From the NCBI GenBank assembly GCA_031283505.1, contig JAITBO010000117.1, positions 1-7,254 of the forward strand: a DNA stretch of 7,254 nt. Reading direction: 5' to 3'. Below, piece by piece: positions 1-6,063 of this stretch. This DNA is from Treponema sp. GTDB taxonomy: Bacteria; Spirochaetota; Spirochaetia; Treponematales; Breznakiellaceae. A program made the translations under genes and the position numbers. Position 1 is the first letter of the stretch, and each line of letters opens with the position of its first letter. A model generated the notes under the pieces. It was not told where the DNA came from. It made no database searches and saw nothing but the letters and a program-made list of their open reading frames with translations.

Positions 1-260
1 AGCCTGAGATTTTCATCATTCGCACCACATACCCCTGATAAAAGATCCCGGTTATCCAGTACGATGGTTATAGTATCCTCCAAATAAGCCTCTATTTCAT
101 TTTTTCTATAATCTGTTAAAATCCCAGATCTTGCTGCAGCGCTTATAGAAACGTATGAATCCTCGTACTGAGCATAAATCCAGTTACCCGCATAGTCAAG
201 AGGGCGCGTTGCCTCATCAAAAATGTTACCGAAAAGAGCCCATGCCTCACATTGAAAAGG
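1..260 (-). pseudogene. Unrecognised partial coding fragment, cut at the IS boundary
   Basis: On the minus strand the frame whose codons begin at plus positions divisible by 3 is open from the window edge up to a TAA at 261-263, about 86 codons with no stop. The product looks like real protein, with well-mixed, polar/acidic helices. Phrases include GNIFDEATRPLDYAGNWIYA, followed by YEDSYVSISAAARSGILTDY, then EIEAYLEDTITIVLDNRDLL. I do not recognise a family. There is no ATG in this stretch, and the last codons (about 242-260) lie inside the terminal repeat of the neighbouring insertion sequence. The N-terminus is therefore probably missing and the fragment continues beyond position 1. It has no visible ribosome binding site. 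It could be a gene truncated by the IS, or a fragment joined here by rearrangement. That it is coding is inferred from the length of the open frame and its composition. Confidence 0.45.
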
Positions 261-264
261 TTAC
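242..264 (+). repeat. Left terminal inverted repeat of the left IS
   Basis: This matches the reverse complement of 1534-1556 at 18 of 23 positions. The first 8 bases (ATGCCTCA) are identical, and an inner GAAAA block and TTAC block are shared. Confidence 0.7.
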
Positions 265-272
265 CCGCATTA

Positions 273-306
273 CCATAGGGATGCCCAATGGAGGGCATCC
301 CTATGG
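273..306 (+). repeat. Perfect 14-bp inverted repeat (hairpin) ahead of the transposase
   Basis: The arms CCATAGGGATGCCC (273-286) and GGGCATCCCTATGG (293-306) are exact reverse complements around the 6-base loop AATGGA. The hairpin lies between the left terminal repeat and the probable transposase start at 315. Its right arm contains the in-frame ATG at 303 and touches the GGGG at 305-308 that could act as the ribosome binding site. In IS10 and IS50, comparable structures sequester the transposase start in read-through transcripts. That this one does so is inference. There is no T-run after it on either strand, so it does not look like an intrinsic terminator. Confidence 0.7.
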
Positions 307-314
307 GGTTCAAC

Positions 315-1528
315 ATGAAAGAAAAACAGGCGGTACCACGGGAATATATCCCGCGTTATCAAAAGGCAGCGAAAAAAGCAAAATCCGCTTTGCTCACCGA
401 ATGCCCCCGGCTCACCGGCTACCACCGGAAATCCGCTATCCGGCTCTTGCACGCCAAGCCGGTCAGGGAAATCCTGGTATTTGTGAACAGGGAACCGGTC
501 AAGATCAATTCGGAAAAGAAATGGCCCGCGAACCGGAAAGGGAAGTGTCTCTATATCGATGAGGTCATCGCCGCTCTCAGGCTGGTCTGAGTGTTCTTCG
601 GGTATGAATGCGGGAAGATTCTCTCCCCTTCATACGGCAGCAGGTGAAGTACCTTGTTCACTGATCGGCGTTTCACATCACCGATGAAATAGCGGAAAAG
701 CTCAAAACCATAAGCCCTGCATCCATAGACCGGTACCTGAAAAAAGACAGAGACGCACTCAAGGTGAAGGAAAACAGGCTTATACCAAACCGCTGGATTC
801 CCCCATACGTACTTCTACACTGGTGAGGAACGGAAAAAGTCCGGTTTCTGACAAATCGACACGGTTCGTCACGCCGGACAAACCATACAAGATCCATACG
901 TCCATACCCTGACTGCAACTGACGTCGCCTCATGTTGGGTGCGGACTTGATTCCGAGAACTATGTTCCCTTCTCAATAACGCCCATTTTTGGACGTTCCA
1001 GGCTCTGACGGACGTCAGACATACCGTCCCCTTCCCAATTCGGGAGTTTCACAGCGATATGGCTGTGAATTCATCAACTATACCACCGAAATCTGGGGTA
1101 AATAAAGAAAATATTCCCTTCACTCGCAGCCGCGACCACAAGAAAAACGACAACTGCTTGGTGGAACAAAAAACGGCGCGGTCGTCCGTGAATATTTCGG
1201 CTACGACTGGCTCGTGAGTTTTGAAGAACAGGCGCTCCTAGCCGCCGTGTATACACCGATGGTTCCGCTGCTTAACTTCTTCATGGATACCCAACAACTC
1301 AAAAACAACCCCCGGGTTGGCTCTAAAGAAATCAGGGTCTACGATGAACCGCGAAGCCCATTCCAACGACTCATGGAGTGCGCGGAACTACCGCAGGGGT
1401 GTAAGGATGTCCTTACGGTACAATGCACCCTTTACAACCCGGTAGAACTTCAGTAAAATGTCAACAAGGCTATTTTGCGTTTACGTCAGCGGCTCGCCCA
1501 GATAAACCGTATTCAGACCCAGGGCTAG
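315..1528 (+). pseudogene. Transposase pseudogene, integrase-core (DDE) type
   Basis: Reading across frames reconstructs one transposase of about 400 residues. It begins MKEKQAVPREYIPRYQKAAK (ATG 315; upstream in-frame ATGs at 303 and 288) with a helical N-terminal DNA-binding region that includes a TGYHRKSAIRLL segment. The catalytic core is recognisable. The first Asp is in QIDTV (codon 858-860), the second in FHSD (1056-1058) and the Glu in LVEQK (1164-1166), giving a DDx35E-like spacing. Damage includes TGA at 588-590, a one-base loss near 628, TGA at 662-664, frameshifts near 780 and 815, and TGA at 849-851 where a Trp is expected. It continues with TGA at 948-950, a frameshift near 1060, TAA at 1103-1105, a lost A in the A-run near 1167-1172, and TAA at 1454-1456. 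The ancestral stop is TAG 1526-1528. The best-preserved stretch is the C-terminal 1214-1456. The gene cannot make an active enzyme. The exact IS family assignment is uncertain. Confidence 0.85.
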
Positions 1529-1533
1529 CTTTA

Positions 1534-1556
1534 GTAATATTTTCTAAATGAGGCAT
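1534..1556 (-). repeat. Right terminal inverted repeat of the left IS
   Basis: Read on the minus strand it begins ATGCCTCATTTAGAAAA and pairs with 242-264. It begins 6 bp beyond the ancestral transposase stop at 1526-1528, the compact spacing expected inside an IS. Confidence 0.7.
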
Positions 1557-1593
1557 TTCGGTGCCTGCGGGCAGGTTCGCCCTATTTGTCCTG

Positions 1594-2346
1594 CTATATC
1601 TGATAATTCTCTTCCGGGAGAAAATGCCGCAGGAACTGTCTAGTTCGTTCTTCTTTTGGATGGATAAAGACCTCCGGCGGAGTACCCTGTTCCACCACCA
1701 CACCCTTATCCATAAAGATAACTTTGTTGGCCACATCCTGGGCAAAGCTCATTTCGTGGGTTACCACTACCATGGTGACTCCTTCCCGGGCGATACGTTT
1801 AATCACTCCCAATGTTTCGTTTACCAGTTCTGGATCCAGGGCGGAGGTCGGCTCGTCAAAGAGGATCACTACAGGATTAAGGACAATAGCCCGGGCAATA
1901 GCGACCCGCTGTTGCTGGCCACCGGAAAGACGGCTGGGATAGGAGTCCAGCTTATCGCTTAAGCCTACCTTGGTCAATGCGGCAACGGCGGTTTCCTCGG
2001 CTTCCTTTTTGGGTATCTTCCGGGCGATTACCAGGCCCTCCATTACATTTTCAAGAGCGGTTTTGTTATTGAAGAGGTTGAAATTTTGAAAAACAAAGGC
2101 GGTACGGCGTCTGACCTCAAGAATTTCCTTCTTTGTAGCTTTAGTAAAATCCAGCGTTGTATCCTTAATGGTAAGGGTTCCCTTGTCGGCTTTTTCCAGA
2201 AAGTTGATGCACCGCAAAAGGGTAGTCTTACCAGAGCCGCTGGGGCCGATCACTACGATTACATCCCCCCGTTCCACCCGGAGATCAACTCCTTTAAGGA
2301 CTTCGTTTTTGCCAAAAGATTTGTGAATCCCTTTAACTTCAATCAT
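1594..2346 (-). CDS. Polar amino-acid ABC transporter ATP-binding protein
   Basis: This 250-residue, full-length ATPase is the cytoplasmic motor that couples ATP hydrolysis to import through the two permeases upstream. All expected motifs are intact: Walker [10 protein letters not shown] (34-42), Q-loop FQNF (Q87), signature LSGGQQQ (140-146), Walker B ILFDEP (161-166), D-loop SALD (168-171) and switch His in VTHEM (H197). Overall similarity is to the GlnQ/HisP/TcyN polar-amino-acid group. The length is typical (about 240-255) and no C-terminal regulatory domain is present. Its ATG overlaps the permease stop by 4 bp (ATGA). A ribosome binding site AGGAG at 2356-2360 lies 9 bases upstream, so it is probably translationally coupled. 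It is the last gene of the operon: the TAG stop is followed after 37 bp by the end of the left IS, with no strong terminator between. Substrate cannot be read from this subunit. Confidence 0.96.
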   Translation of the reverse strand: MIEVKGIHKSFGKNEVLKGVDLRVERGDVIVVIGPSGSGKTTLLRCINFLEKADKGTLTIKDTTLDFTKATKKEILEVRRRTAFVFQNFNLFNNKTALENVMEGLVIARKIPKKEAEETAVAALTKVGLSDKLDSYPSRLSGGQQQRVAIARAIVLNPVVILFDEPTSALDPELVNETLGVIKRIAREGVTMVVVTHEMSFAQDVANKVIFMDKGVVVEQGTPPEVFIHPKEERTRQFLRHFLPEENYQI

Positions 2347-3050
2347 ACTACTACTCTCCTGAAACGGCTCAATTTACGTTCCAACAGCTTGGAAACTTTC
2401 TCGATAATAAAACATATTCCCCAATAGATAAGCGCGGCGGCAATGTAAGCTTCAAGGAATTTATAATTTGCCGTTGCCGGGATCATACAGGCATTGAGTA
2501 TGTCCATAACCGCGATAAAGTACAAAACAGAGGATGTTTTAACGAACACAATCAGATTGTTGCAAAGTACCGGTACCGCTACAGGGATCACCTGGGGCAG
2601 AATGATCCGCCGCAGGGTCTGCCAACCGGTGAGGCCGACGGAATAGGCCCCTTCGTACTGCCCCCGGTGTACGGACATAAAGCTACCCCTGATGGTTTCG
2701 GAAACCGTGATGGAGCCGGTGAACGAAAGGGCAATGATACCAATCGTATTAACGTTGATAATACTGGAATTAACGGCAAGATGAAGGGACTGGGCAAGGA
2801 AATTGAAACCGTCAACAATGAAGAAATAGAATATGTACAGGATAAGGATACCCGGAACGGCCTTTATAACGTTGACAAAAATTTTCAATGCTGGTGCGAA
2901 GAAACGGATATTGTAGACCCGCAGGGTCGCGATGGTGGTACCAAAAAACAGGCTTACCGCAAAGGACGTAAGGGCAAGCCTTGCGGTAAGAGGGACTGCG
3001 CCCAGACCTACTTTTACGGTCACCAGCATGAAACCAATATCGAAACCCAT
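2343..3050 (-). CDS. Amino-acid ABC transporter permease, second subunit
   Basis: This 235-residue polytopic inner-membrane protein has hydrophobic helices at roughly 20-44, 55-78, 102-125, 157-185 and 198-217. The cytoplasmic coupling (EAA) loop is [20 protein letters not shown] at 133-152, with Gly in place of the second residue of the usual EAA. The family's usual RGTP motif after the second helix is replaced by KAVPG (63-67). [16 protein letters not shown] near the C-terminus resembles TcyM-type permeases. It would form a heterodimer with the other permease and dock the ATPase. The gene starts 1 bp after the upstream permease stop with only a weak GGAAA site, so it probably depends on coupling. 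It is clearly a family member (HisM/GlnP-like). The deviating motifs suggest that this half of the pore has specialised. Confidence 0.93.
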   Translation of the reverse strand: MGFDIGFMLVTVKVGLGAVPLTARLALTSFAVSLFFGTTIATLRVYNIRFFAPALKIFVNVIKAVPGILILYIFYFFIVDGFNFLAQSLHLAVNSSIINVNTIGIIALSFTGSITVSETIRGSFMSVHRGQYEGAYSVGLTGWQTLRRIILPQVIPVAVPVLCNNLIVFVKTSSVLYFIAVMDILNACMIPATANYKFLEAYIAAALIYWGICFIIEKVSKLLERKLSRFRRVVV

Positions 3051-3051
3051 A

Positions 3052-3750
3052 TCAGTTTCCGGTCTTCATGATCTTTGCCCTGAGTCTCTTTTCGATAAGG
3101 CCGAAAAGATAATTCAAAAAAAAACTCAGAGCCACAAAAATAATAGCCGCGTCCACATAGGCTTCTATCCCATGGTAGGTACGGATACCTATGGCCCTGA
3201 CCTGGCCCACTATATCCACAATGCCAATAGTAAAACCCAGCGATGTATTTTGCAGCAGGTTCAGAATACTAACGGAAAAACTAGGCAGGGCTATCAACAG
3301 GGCCTGGGGGGTGATGATGCGTCTGAACGCCTGCCAGTCCGTAAGCCCCACCGACCAGGCCGCCTCCCTCTGTCCCGGGTCAACGCCGTTCAAAGCGCCC
3401 CGGATAATCTCCGAAAGGAAGGCGCTTATGTTGAGGGAGTAGGTAACATTTACGAAGATAATTTTATTCCACCGCATGGCGTTAACTCCTATTGATTTTA
3501 ACAGTATCGGTATCCCGAAATACACGACAAAAAGCTGGACTATGATAGGGGTTCCCCGGAGAAAAGAAATTCCCGCAAGGACAATCTGGTTCAGTACCGG
3601 AATTTTATTTATCCGTATAACCGCCGCTATGGTCCCTAGAACCAGTCCGAAACCGGTGGCTATTGCCACAATGGAAAGGGTTACCGGAAGCCTGGAAAGG
3701 ACCAGCGGGAAATATTCCAGCATACGTTTTACGCTAAAAAAACTATCCAT
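3052..3750 (-). CDS. Amino-acid ABC transporter permease, first subunit
   Basis: This 232-residue inner-membrane permease of the HisM/GlnP/TcyL family has about five membrane helices. It carries the standard family motifs: FLRGTPIIVQL (63-73), SEIIRGAL (113-120) and the coupling loop EAAWSVGLTDWQAFRRIITP (129-148). Together with the downstream permease it forms the translocation pore for the substrate delivered by the binding protein. The ATG at 3750 overlaps the end of the deacylase gene by 8 bp (ATGGATAG serves as both start and stop region). It is preceded by AAGGAAGG at 3756-3763, 5 bases upstream, which fixes the start. The length is typical and there is no sign of damage. Specificity for cystine or a derivative is inferred from the locus, not from this sequence alone. 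Confidence 0.95.
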   Translation of the reverse strand: MDSFFSVKRMLEYFPLVLSRLPVTLSIVAIATGFGLVLGTIAAVIRINKIPVLNQIVLAGISFLRGTPIIVQLFVVYFGIPILLKSIGVNAMRWNKIIFVNVTYSLNISAFLSEIIRGALNGVDPGQREAAWSVGLTDWQAFRRIITPQALLIALPSFSVSILNLLQNTSLGFTIGIVDIVGQVRAIGIRTYHGIEAYVDAAIIFVALSFFLNYLFGLIEKRLRAKIMKTGN

Positions 3751-5035
3751 TCAGGCCTTCCTTATCTTCCCCCAAAAGATCCCTGACTGTTCCCGGAAAA
3801 GGGATAAAGCAGGGATCTTCGGTGTTTTTGAGAAAACCCAGGGCGAAACCAACGGTTGCGGCGACTCCCAGGGGCAGAACGCTTTCATCCAGATCGAAAA
3901 GGCTGGTGTGGAGATCCGCGCCGCAGCCCAGTTCCGGGTTATCCACCCCCAGATGAATCATAACCGGGGGAAAAAATTTTCCCGTGCGCGCCCAGCTGTC
4001 GGACGCCATAAGGGGCTCGTGCCTGGCGATAAGGCGATCTTCCCCCAGGTATTTCCGGATAGCCTCCTGGGAGATCTTTACCATCAAAGGATTGTTTAGA
4101 GCTGGAGTTCCTTTGAACCGGCGTTCCGTCCGGTAACCACAATGGTGAGCCCTGGTGATGCTGTCCAGAAGTAAATCGAATTCATCAAAAAAACGATCCA
4201 CGTTGGCTTCGTTCACCATCCGGGCGGAACCTTCGAACTTAAGTTCTCCGGGAATGACATTTCCCTTGTTTCCGTAACTTATGGTTCCCACGGAAAAAGT
4301 AAAATTATCGAACGGCGAAATATGCTTGAGTCTAATATCTTTAAGAGACTGATACAGAGATGTAAAGCAATCCAGGGGGCTGTTGGCCAGGTCCGGCCGG
4401 GAGCCGTGGCCTCCCCTGCCGGTGATGGTTACGTTAAAGCCACAGCCCGCCGACATGATCGGCCCGGGAATAACCACAATTTTTCCGGCGGGAACGCCGG
4501 GCCGGACATGGATGGCGTGCCCCCCATCAACATGGATATTTTTATCCTCCAGGTAGTAGAGCAACTGGCGGAAGTTTCCGCCCACTTCTTCCCCCCGCTC
4601 GAACATGAGCAGTACCCTGCCGGGAATCTTCCCTTCCCGTTCCTTGAGTATCTTCCCAGCGGTAAGGAGCATCGCCGTATGGGCGTCGTGGCCGCAGGCG
4701 TGCTGTACCCCTTCGACCTCCGATAGCACATCTCTTTCCCTTGCCAGGTTGCGGGGGTTTTCCTGAATAAGCAGGGCGTCGATATCCGCCCGCAATAGCA
4801 CTGTCTTCCCCCGGCTTTCATCACCGATGGAGGCAAAGATACCGCCGTCCTCTACTTCCACATAGGGGATTCCCAGTTTTTCCAGATGGGAACGGATGTA
4901 TTTAAGGGTCTCAAATTCCATCCGGGATAACTCGGGGTGCCGGTGCAAATGCCGCCTGACTTCTACCGTGTAATTTTCATTGGCCTTTACCAGGCTCAAA
5001 ATGTCTATATTATCAATGCCGTTCACGCCGGTCAT
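3743..5035 (-). CDS. M20-family aminoacylase/amidohydrolase (probable N-acyl amino acid deacylase)
   Basis: This 430-residue cytoplasmic metallohydrolase belongs to the M20D/aminoacylase group, which removes N-acyl groups from amino acids and related amides. It has no signal peptide. Motifs in order are HRHPELS (31-37), RADIDAL (82-88), HACGHDAHT (112-120, with metal-ligand Cys114 and His116), Glu149-Glu150 and HVRP (His176). The dimerisation-domain motif GRGGHGSRPD follows at 206-215, then the C-terminal ligand His376 in DLHTSLFDLDE. Two blocks deviate from the usual forms: FERGEE where FQPAEE is common, and ASDSWA (344-349) where SEDFA is common. At 430 residues it is longer than most relatives (about 380-400). 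The gene lies between the binding protein and permease genes, as deacylases do in sulfur-amino-acid transporter loci such as B. subtilis ytnL. It therefore probably acts on the imported compound. The ATG follows a weak GGGGA site. The exact substrate is unknown. Confidence 0.93.
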   Translation of the reverse strand: MTGVNGIDNIDILSLVKANENYTVEVRRHLHRHPELSRMEFETLKYIRSHLEKLGIPYVEVEDGGIFASIGDESRGKTVLLRADIDALLIQENPRNLARERDVLSEVEGVQHACGHDAHTAMLLTAGKILKEREGKIPGRVLLMFERGEEVGGNFRQLLYYLEDKNIHVDGGHAIHVRPGVPAGKIVVIPGPIMSAGCGFNVTITGRGGHGSRPDLANSPLDCFTSLYQSLKDIRLKHISPFDNFTFSVGTISYGNKGNVIPGELKFEGSARMVNEANVDRFFDEFDLLLDSITRAHHCGYRTERRFKGTPALNNPLMVKISQEAIRKYLGEDRLIARHEPLMASDSWARTGKFFPPVMIHLGVDNPELGCGADLHTSLFDLDESVLPLGVAATVGFALGFLKNTEDPCFIPFPGTVRDLLGEDKEGLNG

Positions 5036-5063
5036 CTTTATCCCCGGAGATTCCAGTTGAAAC

Positions 5064-5918
5064 CTAATTGGTCAGGGTTCTGGCCTGCCCCAACCGTTCC
5101 TCTTCCAACTCCGGAACAAGAGTCGAATAATCCCGGCCAAACCATTTAAGACTGAATTCCCGAAGTTTCCCATTCTCCCGCAGGGTGATCAGCGCCTTGT
5201 CCACATCATCCCTAAGCTGGGTATCCCCCTTGGCGAAGATGTAGTACACATAGCCGGGTAGAAATTCAGGTCCCGCCGCCTGTATACGGTTGTTGTAGGT
5301 TTTCCGAAGGGTGTCGATATTCCGGGGATAATCGTGAAAGGCGTCAATACGGCCTTCTTCCAGAGCCTTGATTTTGGTTTCCGTATCCAGAGAACCGTAA
5401 GCCAGATTAACCGGCACCTTTGCGGTAGTAGCGTTGTAGTTTTCAAAAAGGTAGGAGATATTGTTCCCCGCTGTGGTAGAGAGAGTCTTACCCTCCATAT
5501 CCTGAATAGAATTGATATCATTCCGGCCAGCCTTAACTACCAACTGGTAGGAATAGTGGAGATAGGGTATGTTCCCGTAGAGGTATTTTTCCTGCCTTTC
5601 CGCATTTTTGGCGTAGTTATGGGCCGCAATGTCGTACTTTCCTGCGTCGATGCCCACCAGGATGGTTCTGAACTCCCCGCCTTCAAAACTGAACTCATAC
5701 TGAGGTAAGAGTTCGTCCACTGCGCTGAGAATATCCAATTCAAGACCCACTAGGTTCCCCTTTTCATCCAGAAAGCAGAAATTGTCCATGTCATTTCCGG
5801 TACCGACTACCACCTGGCGTACCCTTGCCGGACCTGCTTTTTCGGAAGAAGCCCCCGCGCTGAGGAACGTTGTTCCCAGCACCAATATTGCCGCGCTTAA
5901 CGCAAAAACCTTTTTCAT
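5064..5918 (-). CDS. Periplasmic amino-acid-binding protein, family 3 (SBP_bac_3)
   Basis: This 284-residue substrate-binding protein would deliver an amino acid to the permease pair encoded downstream. Residues 1-22 form a signal peptide with a KK start, a hydrophobic core and LSAGA as a likely signal peptidase I site. There is no cysteine near it, so no lipobox. The mature domain has the family pattern: FLDEKGNLVGLELDI (49-63) in lobe 1, GIDAGKYDIAA (89-99), and Arg108 in NAERQEKYL at the usual carboxylate-binding position. Asp196 in GRIDAFHDYPR sits at the usual alpha-amino-binding position. NYAKNAERQ replaces the commoner xxTPER, suggesting an unusual ligand. It is the first gene of the operon, with a strong ribosome binding site AAGGAGGT 4-5 bases before ATG 5918, a promoter about 100 bp upstream, and the deacylase gene 28 bp downstream. 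Cystine or a cysteine derivative is the likely ligand by context only. Confidence 0.95.
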   Translation of the reverse strand: MKKVFALSAAILVLGTTFLSAGASSEKAGPARVRQVVVGTGNDMDNFCFLDEKGNLVGLELDILSAVDELLPQYEFSFEGGEFRTILVGIDAGKYDIAAHNYAKNAERQEKYLYGNIPYLHYSYQLVVKAGRNDINSIQDMEGKTLSTTAGNNISYLFENYNATTAKVPVNLAYGSLDTETKIKALEEGRIDAFHDYPRNIDTLRKTYNNRIQAAGPEFLPGYVYYIFAKGDTQLRDDVDKALITLRENGKLREFSLKWFGRDYSTLVPELEEERLGQARTLTN

Positions 5919-5922
5919 AAAA

Positions 5923-5930
5923 ACCTCCTT
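5923..5930 (-). promoter_or_regulatory. Ribosome binding site of the binding-protein gene
   Basis: AAGGAGGT on the minus strand is a near-perfect Shine-Dalgarno sequence followed by a T-run and ATG at 5918. It is the strongest such site in the operon and fits the high expression needed for a binding protein. Confidence 0.9.
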
Positions 5931-5956
5931 GAACCTTTAAGTTCAAATGTAAATTT

Positions 5957-6013
5957 ATTAATAACATATTAAATATATGCTATTAATATACTATTAAACA
6001 AACCAAATTAATA
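5957..6013 (-). repeat. Three ATTAATA repeats at 25-bp intervals in the operon leader
   Basis: On the plus strand ATTAATA occurs at 5957-5963, 5982-5988 and 6007-6013, exactly 25 bp apart. The first copy is part of the perfect palindrome TTATTAATAA (5955-5964). The second is shared by two inverted repeats. The third overlaps the expected transcription start. These could be operator half-sites. However, the whole region is very AT-rich, so chance repetition is possible. Confidence 0.4.
5958..5986 (-). promoter_or_regulatory. Leader inverted repeat, candidate operator or mRNA hairpin
   Basis: The 12-base arms at 5958-5969 and 5975-5986 are complementary except for one position, around a 5-base loop. 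In the minus-strand transcript that position becomes a G-U pair. An overlapping perfect dyad, TTAATA-TAC-TATTAA, lies at 5983-5997. There is no T-run after the hairpin in the direction of transcription, so it is not a terminator. It lies between the predicted transcription start and the binding-protein gene, where a repressor or a 5'-UTR structure would act. Confidence 0.45.
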
Positions 6014-6015
6014 GG

Positions 6016-6044
6016 AATTTATCAAAACCGAGTAGATTTGTCAA
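6016..6044 (-). promoter_or_regulatory. Sigma-70-type promoter of the transporter operon
   Basis: On the minus strand a perfect -35 box TTGACA (6039-6044) is followed by a 17-base spacer and TAAATT (6016-6021), which matches TATAAT at 4 of 6. The predicted start of transcription is near 6009, leaving a leader of about 90 nt. The promoter lies wholly outside the ISAs1 remnant, whose left end is 20 bp upstream of the -35 box. It is therefore the native promoter and not one supplied by the IS. Confidence 0.75.
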
Positions 6045-6063
6045 GCGAATAAGCATTATTTTT

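Larger units (their letters stand above)
242..1556 (+). mobile_element. Degenerate ~1.3-kb insertion sequence with terminal inverted repeats
   Basis: The ends are defined by an imperfect terminal inverted repeat. The left copy is 242-264 and the right copy is 1534-1556 read on the minus strand. Both begin ATGCCTCA, and 18 of 23 positions match. The repeats frame a wrecked DDE transposase gene (315-1528) that nearly fills the element, as in a simple IS. The true first base could be one in from either end (TG...CA). No target-site duplication is visible: the left flank ends GAGCCC and the right flank starts TTCGGT. Multiple stops and frameshifts show that the copy is inactive. The IS family is not certain. 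The transposase has an integrase-type core, so IS481-like or unclassified is the closest description I can give. Confidence 0.75.

Noticed and set aside
155..562. Plus-strand open frame of 135 codons
   Set aside because: It overlaps the better-supported transposase frame (from 315) and the minus-strand fragment. Its composition is rich in Pro, Arg and His without motifs, typical of a shadow frame.
673..933. Minus-strand open frame inside the left IS
   Set aside because: It is antisense to the reconstructed transposase core and has no ribosome binding site or recognisable motif.
1551..1575. Possible terminator after the ATPase gene (AGGCA...TGCCT and CCTG...CAGG hairpins)
   Set aside because: The stems are only 4-5 bp, one straddles the IS end, and there is no proper T-run on the minus strand.
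1561..1962. Plus-strand open frame opposite the ATPase gene
   Set aside because: It is antisense to Walker B and signature-motif coding sequence of an intact ATPase and has no recognisable domain.
2932..3495. 187-codon plus-strand open frame opposite the permease genes
   Set aside because: It crosses a junction of two intact minus-strand permeases and has basic, low-quality composition, so it is a shadow.
3476..4099. 207-codon plus-strand open frame
   Set aside because: It is antisense to the permease/deacylase junction, both of which carry full family motifs on the minus strand.
5931..5944. Short dyad GAAC...GTTC just upstream of the ribosome binding site
   Set aside because: It has only four Watson-Crick end pairs plus weak inner pairing, too little to call an operator or attenuator.
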